NCBI GenBank assembly: GCA_027575805.1
Contig: JANBPU010000207.1
Location: 1 to 28,185, forward strand
Reading direction: 5' to 3'
From: Mycoemilia scoparia
Lineage: Eukaryota > Kickxellomycota > Kickxellomycetes > Kickxellales > Kickxellaceae
DNA: 28,185 nucleotides
In this document: one piece after another, positions 8,819 to 17,906 of the stretch
Position numbering within the stretch: position 1 is the first letter of the stretch
Layout of the letters: every line of letters starts with the position of its first letter
The notes under the pieces: generated by a model
Databases searched by the model: none
Told to the model about the DNA's origin: nothing
What the model saw: the letters and a program-made list of their open reading frames with translations, nothing else
Program-made: the position numbers and the translations under genes

Positions 8819-10652
8819 CTAATATTGGTACACTGGGAGGATTTGTGAAGACCTCATTGGTTGGCGACAGAGAGGACATTCAGCTCTAACTCTTTGCCAC
8901 TCAAATATACATTCCCAACAGAACAAATGTCCGCACGGCGTTGATGCCGAGTTTTCTAGCTCTGACCAGCAAAGTGAGCACTGCTGCTCGCTATGCGTAA
9001 TCGTCTCTAGTAGCAGGCTATCATCATCCGCATCTTGGTCTTCTTGTGCTGTCTTCTCTTCATGATCATCATCTTCATCATAATCTACCTCCTTTTCTGC
9101 ATCCTTCTCATCCTTCTCATCCTTTTTAATATCTTTACTCGATCCAGCATCGGCCTTTTCGGTGTCCTTGTCTTCGGTAATTACAGACCACTTGAGACTA
9201 TAGGAGCCAAAAAAATAGTTCCTTTTATAGTTATATGGTCAAGCTTCATTTATAATAAAAGAACAAATTATACAATAAGAATCTTACCCATCTGCTTCAC
9301 CCATCATATCGATCTGGCCTTGACTTTCTTCCTGAGCAGCCTGCTGCTGCTGCTGCTTTAATCTACGTCTAGATATCAAGTGGAGAATCAATCTCACAAG
9401 TACCTGTATGAATAGCAAAGCACCAAGGAACTCATAGCCAATAGATTCTTCACCACGATTTAGTGATCGAGTAAATACCTATATATGCATGTCAATACAA
9501 ATTCAGAAATGTGTAAATATCTATTTGGATTATTAAATCATCCAATACTGGATTTCTACTAATTAAGTTATAGGCTTACATAACGGATTCCAGTTAACCG
9601 CTTCGAAATATGATAGAATTTACCAGAGAAGTAGAATACCATCAGGTGTAGTGTGATTATGTTACTTTTAGTCCAGCCAAAGTTCTCAGGCTTGGAAAGC
9701 CATTCAATGATCCTTCCGACTATTCGGATAAATCTAGAGTTTGGGTTACGCAATCTGCTAACCAAAAGTTTGCGGTTCAAAGAATTGATGGATATTTTAA
9801 GTGCTTCGCTTCCACCAGATGAGATTAAAACCAGACCCAATCTCCTCTATATGTTTATGCGGCAATTAATTGATGCATTGCAATATAGAGTTAGCTGCTT
9901 CCATAAAGCAAAAATCATAACTACCCATGTTTGTTAAATAAATTTTAGACTCACATATATACTTGGGTATGTCTTTGTTGCGCTCGATAATTGCATTATA
10001 TCACAATATTCCTCGCCCAAAGTCTGCGATCCCAACAATGTTGTCAGTCCATTATACAAGAACTTTGCAGTTAGCTTTATTTGATCCTGGTATGTTGCTT
10101 GGAATCTGCTTCCTAAATGGCCCGATTAACATACACAAGTGTAATTTGGGATATATTAGTAGCCCGTTACACAGTTATGCAAATACCTAGTAATATGTTA
10201 TAGCTTTTTTATTACCTTTGAATATCAGTGCCATATCTGACATTTGGTTATCCAAGACTTGTTGATAGTACATGTCCTTTTGATTGGATCGAACTACAGA
10301 ATGATGCAGGTATTCCAAGTTTATAATTAACTATGCATTTATTTGAGTGAGTTTAGGTGCCATATCATATATTTATATTCGGGTATAATTGTATGGAATA
10401 TACATTTGTTTACATACCAATATCTGGTTGTCCACTAAATGGAAATGCATTTGGTAATTTTACCAAAGTATTGTTGCCGTCAAGCAGCCCAGCAGCTGAA
10501 GCTTCAGCCCCTGTCCCTGTCGCATCTGTTGTGGGCAGTGCTGCTAGGGTGCTACCAAATTCATTTACATTAAATTCTATGGGTGAGCTACTTTCTGTTT
10601 GAGTGGTAGTAACAGGAGCAGCAGTTGTTGTTGTCGTTGTTTCAGCGCTCAT
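8819..10652 (-). CDS. PEX10: Peroxin PEX10, RING-finger E3 ubiquitin ligase of peroxisome import, six exons
   Basis: I read six exons: 10418-10652, 10216-10293, 9955-10112, 9580-9846, 9288-9478 and 8819-9197. All introns are GT-AG, 90-124 nt, and the joined frame is open for 435 residues. PEX10 is a peroxisomal membrane protein that, with PEX2 and PEX12, ubiquitinates the import receptor PEX5. Family landmarks are the N-terminal QPDI/RSNQKDMYYQ block, NGLTTLLGSQTLGEEY (exon 3), FYFSGKFYHISKRLTGIRY (end of exon 4), and a C-terminal C3HC4 RING with C383, C386, C398, H400, C403, C406, C417 and C420 around CGHLFCWEC. The RING ends 15 residues before the stop, as usual. Unusual are a five-Gln run in exon 5 and a ~70-residue Lys/Asp/Glu-rich insert (about 311-380) between membrane region and RING. 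The low-complexity Thr/Ala-rich start (1-60) is ordinary for fungi. The ATG at 10652 is the first in frame. Confidence 0.93.
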
Positions 10653-11012
10653 TTCAATAGAGTAATATATATAAATAGGAGTTTAAGAAAATATGTATTA
10701 AATGCGGGCTAATAGACAACAAAAGGTACTGAATATGTCATGACAAAAGCAACATTATTGATTTCTGTCACTTGAAATAATGGCCGCTAATAGGGGGTTA
10801 GGTCAGTGTGGCAGATCAACCGCACTTGATTTGATCATGATCAAATGTAGTGGATTAACAACTCTTGGTATTCTGGAAGTCTAGTTCTTTACTATAGTTT
10901 TTATAGTCCAAAGATGCATTTGACGTGTAAAATGTGGAATCAGTTGTTTATTTTTGAAATATATATGTATATCCAAAAAGTCTATGGTCAAAAAATGCTA
11001 ATTCTATAAAAG
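10653..11012. other. PEX10 promoter region / 3' flank of the acidic gene
   Basis: This AT-rich intergenic stretch of 360 bp lies between two minus-strand genes. A TGATCATGATCA palindrome-like sequence is present near 10835-10846. No gene is seen. Confidence 0.4.
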
Positions 11013-11806
11013 TTATTGAGGGTTTTCGCTAGATTCATTGTTGTAGCAAGGTTGCTTACTTTGGGTATCTGCTGAGTCTGATACCTCAAGATCAAGTGGC
11101 CTTTTATTTCCATTTACATTTCCGTTAGGAATAGCTTTTGGATCTTGGTTATCTGTTATCTCATTATTGTCATTGTCATTATCAGCGGCAGCGACATTTT
11201 GTTCTAGTTCACCGTCCTCAAGCGCATACTATATAGTAAAAAACAATATAAAAGTCAGAATTAATAAACTAAGCGGGAATTTAGATAGATTTTTATAAAT
11301 TGCAATGTCTAGGAAACTATTATAATATTTACCTTGCTTTCATTTTCAGCATTATCATAGCAATCGTCGCTCAGGAAAATAACTTCAGGTTCATTATTTT
11401 CTGAACGGATGTTGTAATCGCAAGGAATGTTGCAGTCAATTATATCAGCAGGGTAAGATTCTGAGCAAGCATTGGGTATAGGTGTCCCGTTGTAGGAAGC
11501 ACGGAATGCTGTTCTTTTATAGAGGTCAATTTTAGGCAAATCAACTTCTTCAGTATCCTGTTCCTTGCTTTCCTCAAGGCCACTGTCGCTTGGTGGGGTT
11601 TCGACAATAAATGACCTTTTGGGTGCTGTTCCTGAAGAAACAAGTGTGACTTCTGTTTCTTCCTCGCTTGTATTAAAGTCACTGCCACCTTCTGGCTTTT
11701 CGACGTCATATGGCGCTTCGGGTGTTGTTTCCTTGGGAGAAGGCACTAGGTATAGGACATCGTCGGATTGTGGGTGACTGGAATTATAGGATTCTGTGTC
11801 AGACAT
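11013..11806 (-). CDS. Acidic disordered protein of unknown function, two exons
   Basis: Exon 1 is 11333-11806 and exon 2 is 11013-11228; the 104-nt intron has a GTAAAT donor and TATAG acceptor and lies between complete codons. The 229-residue product is acidic throughout (SEEETEVT, EESKEQDTEEVD, EDGELEQ, DNDNDNNE) with Ser/Thr/Pro-rich stretches. A slightly more ordered patch near residues 90-140 contains a few cysteines. No domain is recognised and no membrane segment or signal peptide is visible. A KRPLDLE sequence in exon 2 could be a short basic or docking motif, which is speculative. Without splicing exon 1 runs only seven codons past the donor, and the acceptor restores a long open frame of the same composition, which supports the model. 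The start is the first ATG in frame. Confidence 0.65.
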
Positions 11807-12796
11807 TGTAGAGTTAAATATGTATGTATGGTTTGTGATTTATTGTTAAAAAGTTAAGTAAAATTTATAAATTTCTCAAAAAAAGCAGGCTCATTAGTGG
11901 TTTAAATACGTTCCATTATACAGAAATTGCCACAACGGTTAAAAAAATCCTACTATGCGTTGAGACTGTTTTTGATTTACTTGATGTTAGAATCAATCAT
12001 TTTGTAAACAAATCGGTTCGGCTAACATCAAGCGTATAAAGGTGAGCGTGATAGTGTTGATTTATGGCTAAAATTTTTTGATAACCACAAAGTGATAAAA
12101 ATAAGAATGTTGCAAGCAATTGCTTGAGTGTTTCAGCCATTGATAACTAAAGCTTAAAATTTTTTGATTATATTTCCAAAATTATAAGCATTTACAAAAA
12201 TAATTTTAGATGAATTATCAAGCCACTGAGTTGGCCCGATTACGTGGAATATGCTCTACTACTCTTTTTAAAATAGGAAAAAGATAAACAACATTTCCAA
12301 AAAATATTAGAAAATGGCATCCGTCACCAGGATTGAATGTTGATAGATTCACCCATGGGATTTTTTCTTGTCTGCAAGAACCTAGAAATCTCCCATACAA
12401 TTGAATTTATTAAAGTAAAAAGTATAGCTATCATATTTGTGATAAACAAAGGTAATTGAAAGTGACCCAACCTGACATTGTATCACCACTTTTGCATAAT
12501 AACTGCTAAACTAATGCAAACATCGGGCATACTCTTTGCTAGAAGTGTACTTGAATAATCTCTCCAATGCTGCCCTAGAATGTATGACTTACGGGCCAAA
12601 TTTGCTGGAGGCATGAAGGTACAGGATTATAATCCTTTGGTGGAGAGTTTGTCATCTAAAAGAAAGGCTATAAATAAGAGCTTGAGATGTTTTTTAGAGC
12701 GTATTCAATATTTTTCTCATTCCTCAAGCTATTAGTTTTTAGAGTGAGCTTCTTTCTCAAAAGCTGACCTATCTCATTCGACAGCAACAAGTAAAG
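11807..12796. promoter_or_regulatory. Divergent promoter region of the acidic gene and the 254-residue orphan gene
   Basis: About 990 bp, very AT-rich. A clear TATA box, TATAAATA at 12669-12676, lies 128 bp before the plus-strand ATG at 12797. Two loosely repeated blocks with AAAATTTTTTGAT occur near 12070 and 12155. A minus-strand frame at 12218-12400 is open for 60 codons, but I see nothing that supports it as a gene. Confidence 0.5.
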
Positions 12797-13561
12797 ATGC
12801 CTTCAATGGTTCAAGAAAATCCAGTGCACCCAATGGAAACTTCTCCAACCCCCTCACCACCATTATCCATTGATGATTGTATAAACCTATTTGGGATGTA
12901 TCTTTGGGAAAGCCTGGACCTTGTTAATAGAATTTCCATACCTCATCCAGAATTTACAGTATATGAGGATTATGCTTCAACTTCCTACCAACTTCTACAT
13001 ATAGATTTGGTTAACCAAATGCTTGTTGCCAGACACAATTGGATAGTGGCAAACTATTCAAAGGATGAGGTCCAATATTTTATTTTTGGTCTTCTTGATA
13101 AGCTTTTGCGATACATGCTTTCCTGTAAAGATAGTATTAGAAAAGGCCTTTGTGACTACAATATAGAGTACTCCATATATACAGACAGTAATCGTTCTCA
13201 ATTTGATGATATACTGAGAATTACTCCTGCTATTGTTCATCAGGGACTTGTGCTGTTCTATGAAGATGCTATCACAAAAATTAAAAACTACAAAGCGAGT
13301 CAACAAGAGGGGGGCGATGCATTGGATTTTAGAATTTTTGAAACTGGCCAAGACCTTGCAATTTTTTATTGCACTATCATGAGAACCACTGTAGTTGCTG
13401 CTTCGTTTGTAAGGGTTTGTAGATTTGCATTAGCAAGGTTTATTTCTGGAGATGTCAGGGGTTGCCAGCTTCTTTTGGGTCGGTTCCTTAATGATGCTGA
13501 TATATTGGGACTGGAAAGGCTAAAGAACCTGGAATCAGAGAGCACAAGCGATGATGAGTAG
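12797..13561 (+). CDS. Unknown 254-residue, mostly helical protein, intronless
   Basis: This is a single open frame from the ATG at 12797 (context AAAGATGCC) to a TAG. A Pro/Ser/Thr-rich N-terminus (1-22) precedes a mixed hydrophobic/charged region predicted by eye to be helical. A longer apolar stretch near residues 190-225 (IFYCTIMRTTVVAASFVRV) is too charged-flanked to be a confident membrane segment. The C-terminus is acidic and Ser-rich (ESESTSDDE). I recognise no family. It is the first of three consecutive plus-strand intronless genes, each with a TATAAATA box, which sets them apart from the intron-rich minus-strand genes nearby. Codon use is more AT-rich than in the transporter or Sec18, as expected for a weakly expressed or young gene. 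The length of the frame makes it very probably a real gene. Confidence 0.7.
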   Translation: MPSMVQENPVHPMETSPTPSPPLSIDDCINLFGMYLWESLDLVNRISIPHPEFTVYEDYASTSYQLLHIDLVNQMLVARHNWIVANYSKDEVQYFIFGLLDKLLRYMLSCKDSIRKGLCDYNIEYSIYTDSNRSQFDDILRITPAIVHQGLVLFYEDAITKIKNYKASQQEGGDALDFRIFETGQDLAIFYCTIMRTTVVAASFVRVCRFALARFISGDVRGCQLLLGRFLNDADILGLERLKNLESESTSDDE

Positions 13562-13716
13562 CCATTTGTCACTATCTCTTTGATCGCTTTCAAAGGGTTT
13601 TGCTTTAGTTTTCAATTTTTCCTATTATTTTTCATTTTGAATTTTTGTTTGCTTACTTTTGAAGCTGCTGTTGTTGGTTTTTGGGAAATATAGTTGAGAT
13701 AAATAACCCTTTCTTG

Positions 13717-13840
13717 ATATGGGCGATAGTTTTTGAAGCGTGGCCACTTGCTAATAAATTGCGACCACCCATTTGGCTGTAATCGCTTCTTTAATCGCGA
13801 GCCGCCAAAGGTACCCTTCAAAAATCATGATTCGTATGGG
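13717..13840. repeat. MITE-like hairpin element, copy D
   Basis: This is a ~124-bp element of the same family. The left end is ATATGGGCGATAGTTTTTGA, the right end ACCCTTCAAAAATCATGATT then CGTATGGG, and the interior has CACCCATTTGGCTGTAATCG like copy B. It is more diverged than copies B, F and G. It lies in the 3' flank of the 254-residue gene, about 150 bp after the stop. Confidence 0.7.
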
Positions 13841-14222
13841 CTTGATTGATAAACTTCATGGCTAGGATGTTGTTGATTACAAAGCCTTTATCGCCCGAGT
13901 CAATATTGAAAGTTAACATACATGGGAGTTAGAATATTGGGGTAAATGACTTTATCCAGTTTTTATGTTATAGTAAAACCTGGAGTCATGCTTGCCAAGA
14001 ATATAGTCTCCAAAACAACCATTTTTGTGAAAACATTCAAAACCGATGTGTTGTTTAAAATTAAAGAGACTTTTACATTTACTCGATACATAATAGAGAG
14101 TGATCTATATTTTGAGATGTCTGTGTATACAGAAGGTCGTGGTATTACCCAAGACCAAAAAGTTGAGAAAATAACTATACAACGACGCCATACACTTACT
14201 CAGTCTCACACAAATACAAAAA

Positions 14223-14230
14223 TATAAATA
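14223..14230 (+). promoter_or_regulatory. TATA box (TATAAATA)
   Basis: The box lies only 11 bp before an ATG at 14241 but 80 bp before the in-frame ATG at 14310. A transcription start ~30 bp downstream would exclude the first ATG, so it decides the start of the next gene in favour of 14310. Confidence 0.5.
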
Positions 14231-14309
14231 GTTTGAATTAATGTCCTGTTCTGTTTGCCAAATAACAAACTATTTGCTCTATCAAGATCATAACCCACTC
14301 TACTCCAAA

Positions 14310-14843
14310 ATGCTCACCATTTTCACTTTCCTTAGATGTATGCTGACCACAGCTATTGACCAGTTTGACTTTTATATGCGTCTCAAAACAGTTATATCCA
14401 TAGTTTGCCTATACTACATTTTGTATCTGGTCTCATCGACCCGGGATTTCACGTATGGCAATGAAGTGGTGGCTGGACTAACCCTTTGTCTTTTGGACAC
14501 TGCTTTTGGAATACACATTGTTGATATATTTATCAATCCATTCATTGCTATTTCATTCATGGTTGGTGCATTGTATGTGCTGAAAATTTGCGGTTATACT
14601 GAAGAGGTAGGAGTCATCATCATTATCAAAATTTGGTCGCTTGCTTGGTACCATGGCAGCAACATGTACTTTCATCATGCTGTGTTTGTGGCAAGTTGGT
14701 ATACATTCTTCAAAAGCAACATTCAAGATAGAGCAGAGACATTTTGGATTAGTGCTTTTGCTATCGGGATTATGTCGTTTAACTTGATCGTGGAATACTT
14801 GGTTAATGGCTTTGGCGAGCCCAGAGCTATCCCCAACTTTTAA
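14310..14843 (+). CDS. Unknown membrane protein with about six hydrophobic segments, intronless (tandem paralog 1)
   Basis: From the ATG at 14310 (AAAATGCTC) the product is 177 residues. The frame also has an upstream ATG at 14241 that would add 23 residues, but the TATA box at 14223 and the length of the neighbouring paralog favour 14310. About six hydrophobic segments are seen, including TVISIVCLYYILYLV, a long block LTLCLLDTAFGIHIVD through ISFMVGALYVLKICG, VGVIIIIKIWSLAWYH, and FWISAFAIGIMSFNLIV near the end. No signal peptide or known motif is visible. The next gene (15315-15854) has nearly the same length, the same number of segments and an alignable middle (LxLCLLDxAFGIxI against LVYVLLDLLLAYQII). 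I infer a tandem duplication followed by strong divergence. No function is assigned. Confidence 0.68.
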   Translation: MLTIFTFLRCMLTTAIDQFDFYMRLKTVISIVCLYYILYLVSSTRDFTYGNEVVAGLTLCLLDTAFGIHIVDIFINPFIAISFMVGALYVLKICGYTEEVGVIIIIKIWSLAWYHGSNMYFHHAVFVASWYTFFKSNIQDRAETFWISAFAIGIMSFNLIVEYLVNGFGEPRAIPNF

Positions 14844-15314
14844 AGCGAATAGTTTTGAAGCCTTTTCTTTGATTGAGGTTTCGTGCATTTTTTGTAATTA
14901 TTTCATTTTTTTAATTCTAAACACGCATTCTATTCAAATCTGAAGTTGAGAAATTTTTCTATCATTTTTTTATATTTTTTATTAGGAATTTGATGTGAGA
15001 AAATGTGTATTCTCTAAAGATGTATTTCTCAGAATCTTGGACAGAAATAAATAAACTATCTCTTCCGAGTATACACATTTACTCTATATAAATGTGTAAT
15101 CTTACTCACAATATCCACCAAGTCGAATATGTGCAGTCAGTTACTTGTGAAGCAAAGCAAATCAACTATAAAGCTTAAAAAGGTATAAATATTGATAGCA
15201 TCCGCATTATTTTTTGCACACTATTTATCTGCAAACTTCAATACCAAGTATCTTTTATTCATCCATAAACTTTCTTATTTTGAACAAAAAGAACCGAATA
15301 CACCATCTCCTATC
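14844..15314. other. Intergenic region and promoter of the second membrane-protein gene
   Basis: AT-rich, with T-runs near 14960. It contains a TATAAATA box at 15184-15191 (131 bp before the ATG) and another TATATAAAT near 15086. No gene is seen. Confidence 0.5.
15184..15191 (+). promoter_or_regulatory. TATA box (TATAAATA)
   Basis: The octamer is identical to those before the two preceding plus-strand genes and is placed 131 bp before the ATG at 15315. Confidence 0.5.
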
Positions 15315-15854
15315 ATGTTGTCAACCTGGTCAGTCAGTTTATACAAAATATACGAAAAGGGAACCTACGTGGTTGAGCCATACCTCATCCCTATGGCTGT
15401 GAATGCCATTTATGGAATAACATTCATGGGCAAAAGATCACGAGCTCCCAACAACCAATATAATGTTAGACTTGGGCTGGTTTATGTGCTCTTGGACTTG
15501 TTACTTGCATATCAAATAATCAGAGAAAACCCTGTGATAGAATCCATTTCATTTTTTATGATTATGTCTTCTGTTCCTGGAATGGGATATATCTATTTGG
15601 GCTTTATGGAAACCTTGACGGCTATACTTGCAATGATATACATTGTATCCAACAAGGTCAACTACATAGTTGCATGTGTTTCGTTCAACCTTTTTATTGT
15701 GATTATGATGCCAGTCATACTGTGGTCGCGATCATCTATCAAGTATATAACATTCACTGTGTGTTATTTTCTGTTGGCTACACAGCCATTTGACTATGGC
15801 AACATAGAAATACCAGAAAAAAATTTGAGCTCTACTTTGATATTGAATGATTGA
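15315..15854 (+). CDS. Unknown membrane protein with about six hydrophobic segments, intronless (tandem paralog 2)
   Basis: The product is 179 residues from the ATG at 15315. The frame is open further upstream but has no ATG there, so this start is preferred. Segments seen by eye are PYLIPMAVNAIYGITFMG, VRLGLVYVLLDLLLAYQII, ISFFMIMSSVPGMGYIYLGF, ETLTAILAMIYIVS, IVACVSFNLFIVIMMPVIL and YITFTVCYFLLATQPF. The short C-terminal tail is polar. It resembles the preceding gene in length, start (ML followed by a short polar stretch), segment number and the LLD-containing second segment, but identity is low. It could form a membrane complex with its neighbour or be a lineage-specific orphan. The gene ends 245 bp from the convergent dehydrogenase gene. 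Confidence 0.68.
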   Translation: MLSTWSVSLYKIYEKGTYVVEPYLIPMAVNAIYGITFMGKRSRAPNNQYNVRLGLVYVLLDLLLAYQIIRENPVIESISFFMIMSSVPGMGYIYLGFMETLTAILAMIYIVSNKVNYIVACVSFNLFIVIMMPVILWSRSSIKYITFTVCYFLLATQPFDYGNIEIPEKNLSSTLILND

Positions 15855-16098
15855 ATGATATTCTTTGTTAGTCTAGGACCATCATCAGTATAGACTATTG
15901 ATCCCTGGACGCGTTATTTTGTTAATGAAGTAGTTTATTTATTTCATTATATAATAATAAAGCTCTTGAACTATCATATTATATAAATATTACATTGCTG
16001 TGTTTATACGACATTAGAATCTGTCAATAGACTTATATATACTAGTGAATAAGAACTAATAGATTTGGTGATATACAAGCTATATTGCTTTGCTTGCT

Positions 16099-17619
16099 TC
16101 ACTGAGCGGCAGTGCTTCTGAGCTTTTGAATCTCCGCTTCATAGTCATCTGGGATAAAGTGATCCTTGCTGAGCTTATCAAGAGGTGTGTTGGAAACCGT
16201 ACTATATTGATCAAAGTCTGTGACTCCTGCTTTTCTTAGAATCAATTCATCGACTCCGAATTGTCCACTATTGCATAAAATATTTATTTATTTATAATTA
16301 TCAATCAAGTTGATTATTATTCAAATATATTCCATTTTGAATAAAAAAATATACTTGCCTGTATTTCTTGCTGTCCTGTGTGACTATCCAGTGAGCCGCG
16401 TCTGCCATGATTTCAGGATTCCTAGGATAATCAAATGGTATTTCATTGCAATCAACTTGTTCTAAGTATGAGTCTGTTTATTTTGTTGTGTTGTAATTAC
16501 TATTCTTACCTTGGTCGTGCCTGGAATTCAGCATTTCCTAGTGAGGGTATACCAGTTCAATAAAAACGATGAGACTGATTATTGTCAACATATATTAATT
16601 TTGGAAGCACTGTTGATAGAGATAGTTACCACATTCAGCTAATCCATCCGTATTGATAGTTGTGTATGGCCAAAGTGCATTGACAGCAATGCCATATTTC
16701 TTGAGTTCTGAAGACAGACCATAAACGCCCAAAGACATCGAAAACCTAGAATCATTGAGTGAGTTGTTAGCTGTCTTATATTTGTAATATGACATGGTGT
16801 CCAATAAAGTGATTATAGATACTCACTTTGAGACAGCGTATGCTGGGTAATTCACAAACCAGGCAGGTTGAAGACTGATCGGGGGACAGAGTGTAACGAT
16901 ATGTGGGTTATCCGATTTCTTGAGGTATTGAATGGCAAGCTATATGCCAAATACAATAATCGTTTTACCAAAAAGGTTGAAAAATAAGCCTTTCCTCAAT
17001 TATTTCCTATTCAACATTGTTTGTTAAAACATACCTTGGCAACCATGAATGTTCCACGAGTATTGATTTGGAACATCCTATCATACTCCTCCGCATTGAT
17101 ATCCTCTGTCGCCTTGAGTACCAGCTGAGAGGTATTATTCACAACAATATCTATCTTTCCAAATCTTCGGATTGTCATTTCAATTGCATCCTTGATTTGT
17201 CTCTCTGACTGGACATCACAAGGGACCAACATGAACTCCACGCCCTCGCCTTTGAACTTTTCGTACAACTAAAAAGGAGAGTTGGCTTAAATTTAAGTTC
17301 AAAAATACTAGTTGTGGTTGTGAGCTAGAGAAACACATTATATTATATATCTACATACCTCATTAGATTTTAGACCCATTGTGGCATTGCGAGATGCTAT
17401 AGAAACTTTGGCCCCTTCTCTAGCAAACTTAAGGGCTATAGCTAACCCAATACCTCTAGTGCCATAAAATAATGATAGCGATGACAACTTTTAGTATAAC
17501 CCTAACCCTTGGTCTTTATTGAACGCACCCCTTCTCTGCTCTGACAAATACTTGGGGCTATCAAGCTAAACTTACCTTGATCCGCCAGTGATAAACGCAA
17601 CTTTTCCTTTAAGACTCAT
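16099..17619 (-). CDS. HSDL2-like short-chain dehydrogenase, eight exons, lacking the SCP2 domain
   Basis: Exons are 17576-17619, 17359-17455, 17035-17268, 16827-16939, 16630-16745, 16510-16537, 16359-16421 and 16099-16267. They join into an open frame of 287 residues. Seven introns are 81-120 nt; six are GT-AG and the last is GC-AG. The Rossmann motif TGGSRGIG lies at 11-18, NNTS at 91-94, and the catalytic pair is Y159/K163 (YAVSK). The blocks IAVNALWP and SGQFGVDELILRKAGVTDFD match hydroxysteroid dehydrogenase-like 2 closely, an NAD(P)-dependent oxidoreductase with a poorly defined lipid-related substrate. The residue 16 before the catalytic Tyr, Ser in the human protein's NISPP, is Cys143 here (LCPP); Ser147 is nearby. 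The C-terminal SCP2 sterol-carrier domain of animal HSDL2 is absent and the protein ends in AAQ, with no peroxisomal SKL-type signal. It is divergent to CIA2. Confidence 0.88.
16268..16358 (-). other. GC-AG intron (intron 7 of the HSDL2-like gene)
   Basis: The donor reads AG|GCAAGT, a consensus apart from the C at position 2, and the acceptor is AATAG. Using it joins KKY to SGQFGVDE in frame, as in family members, whereas no GT donor nearby does so. Confidence 0.75.
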
Positions 17620-17906
17620 ACTGTGATCCGAGTATTGGTGGTTATACTTTTCAAAATTATAGTGTCTATTGCTTGATTATTTGGCAATATAATATAGAAG
17701 AAAGAAAGAAAGATACGGCAAGCTAGCATACGAACTTGAGGCAGTCATATTGAACCTGTTTACCAATAGTCGGCCAATCACCAACACTATTCATAATTTC
17801 CCCATAATTGATCATCACCAACCAAGAACAATATTATATCATTTCCTTTGCGCATTTAAAAGAATAGACTATCTTCGTTTAATATTATACGCATATACCA
17901 AATAGT
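17620..17906. promoter_or_regulatory. Bidirectional promoter between the HSDL2-like gene and CIA2
   Basis: 287 bp separate the two divergent ATGs. A purine-rich stretch (AAGAAAGAAAGAAAG) lies at about 17698-17712. No clear TATA box is seen for either gene. Confidence 0.5.

Larger units (their letters stand above)
13562..14309. other. Intergenic region with hairpin element D and the promoter of the first membrane-protein gene
   Basis: It holds repeat copy D (13717-13840) and a TATAAATA box at 14223-14230. A plus-strand frame at 13946-14227 is open for 93 codons but ends on the TATA box and has poor composition, so I do not annotate it. Confidence 0.5.

Noticed and set aside
12218..12400. 60-codon minus-strand frame in the divergent promoter region
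   Set aside because: It is short, with no partner exon in phase and no known motif, although its composition is somewhat protein-like.
13946..14227. 93-codon plus-strand frame before the first membrane-protein gene
   Set aside because: It runs onto the TATA box of the next gene, has no recognisable feature and reads like translated AT-rich spacer.
17497..17510. Telomere-like TAACCCTAACCC
   Set aside because: Only about two units, lying inside the first intron of the HSDL2-like gene; not an array.
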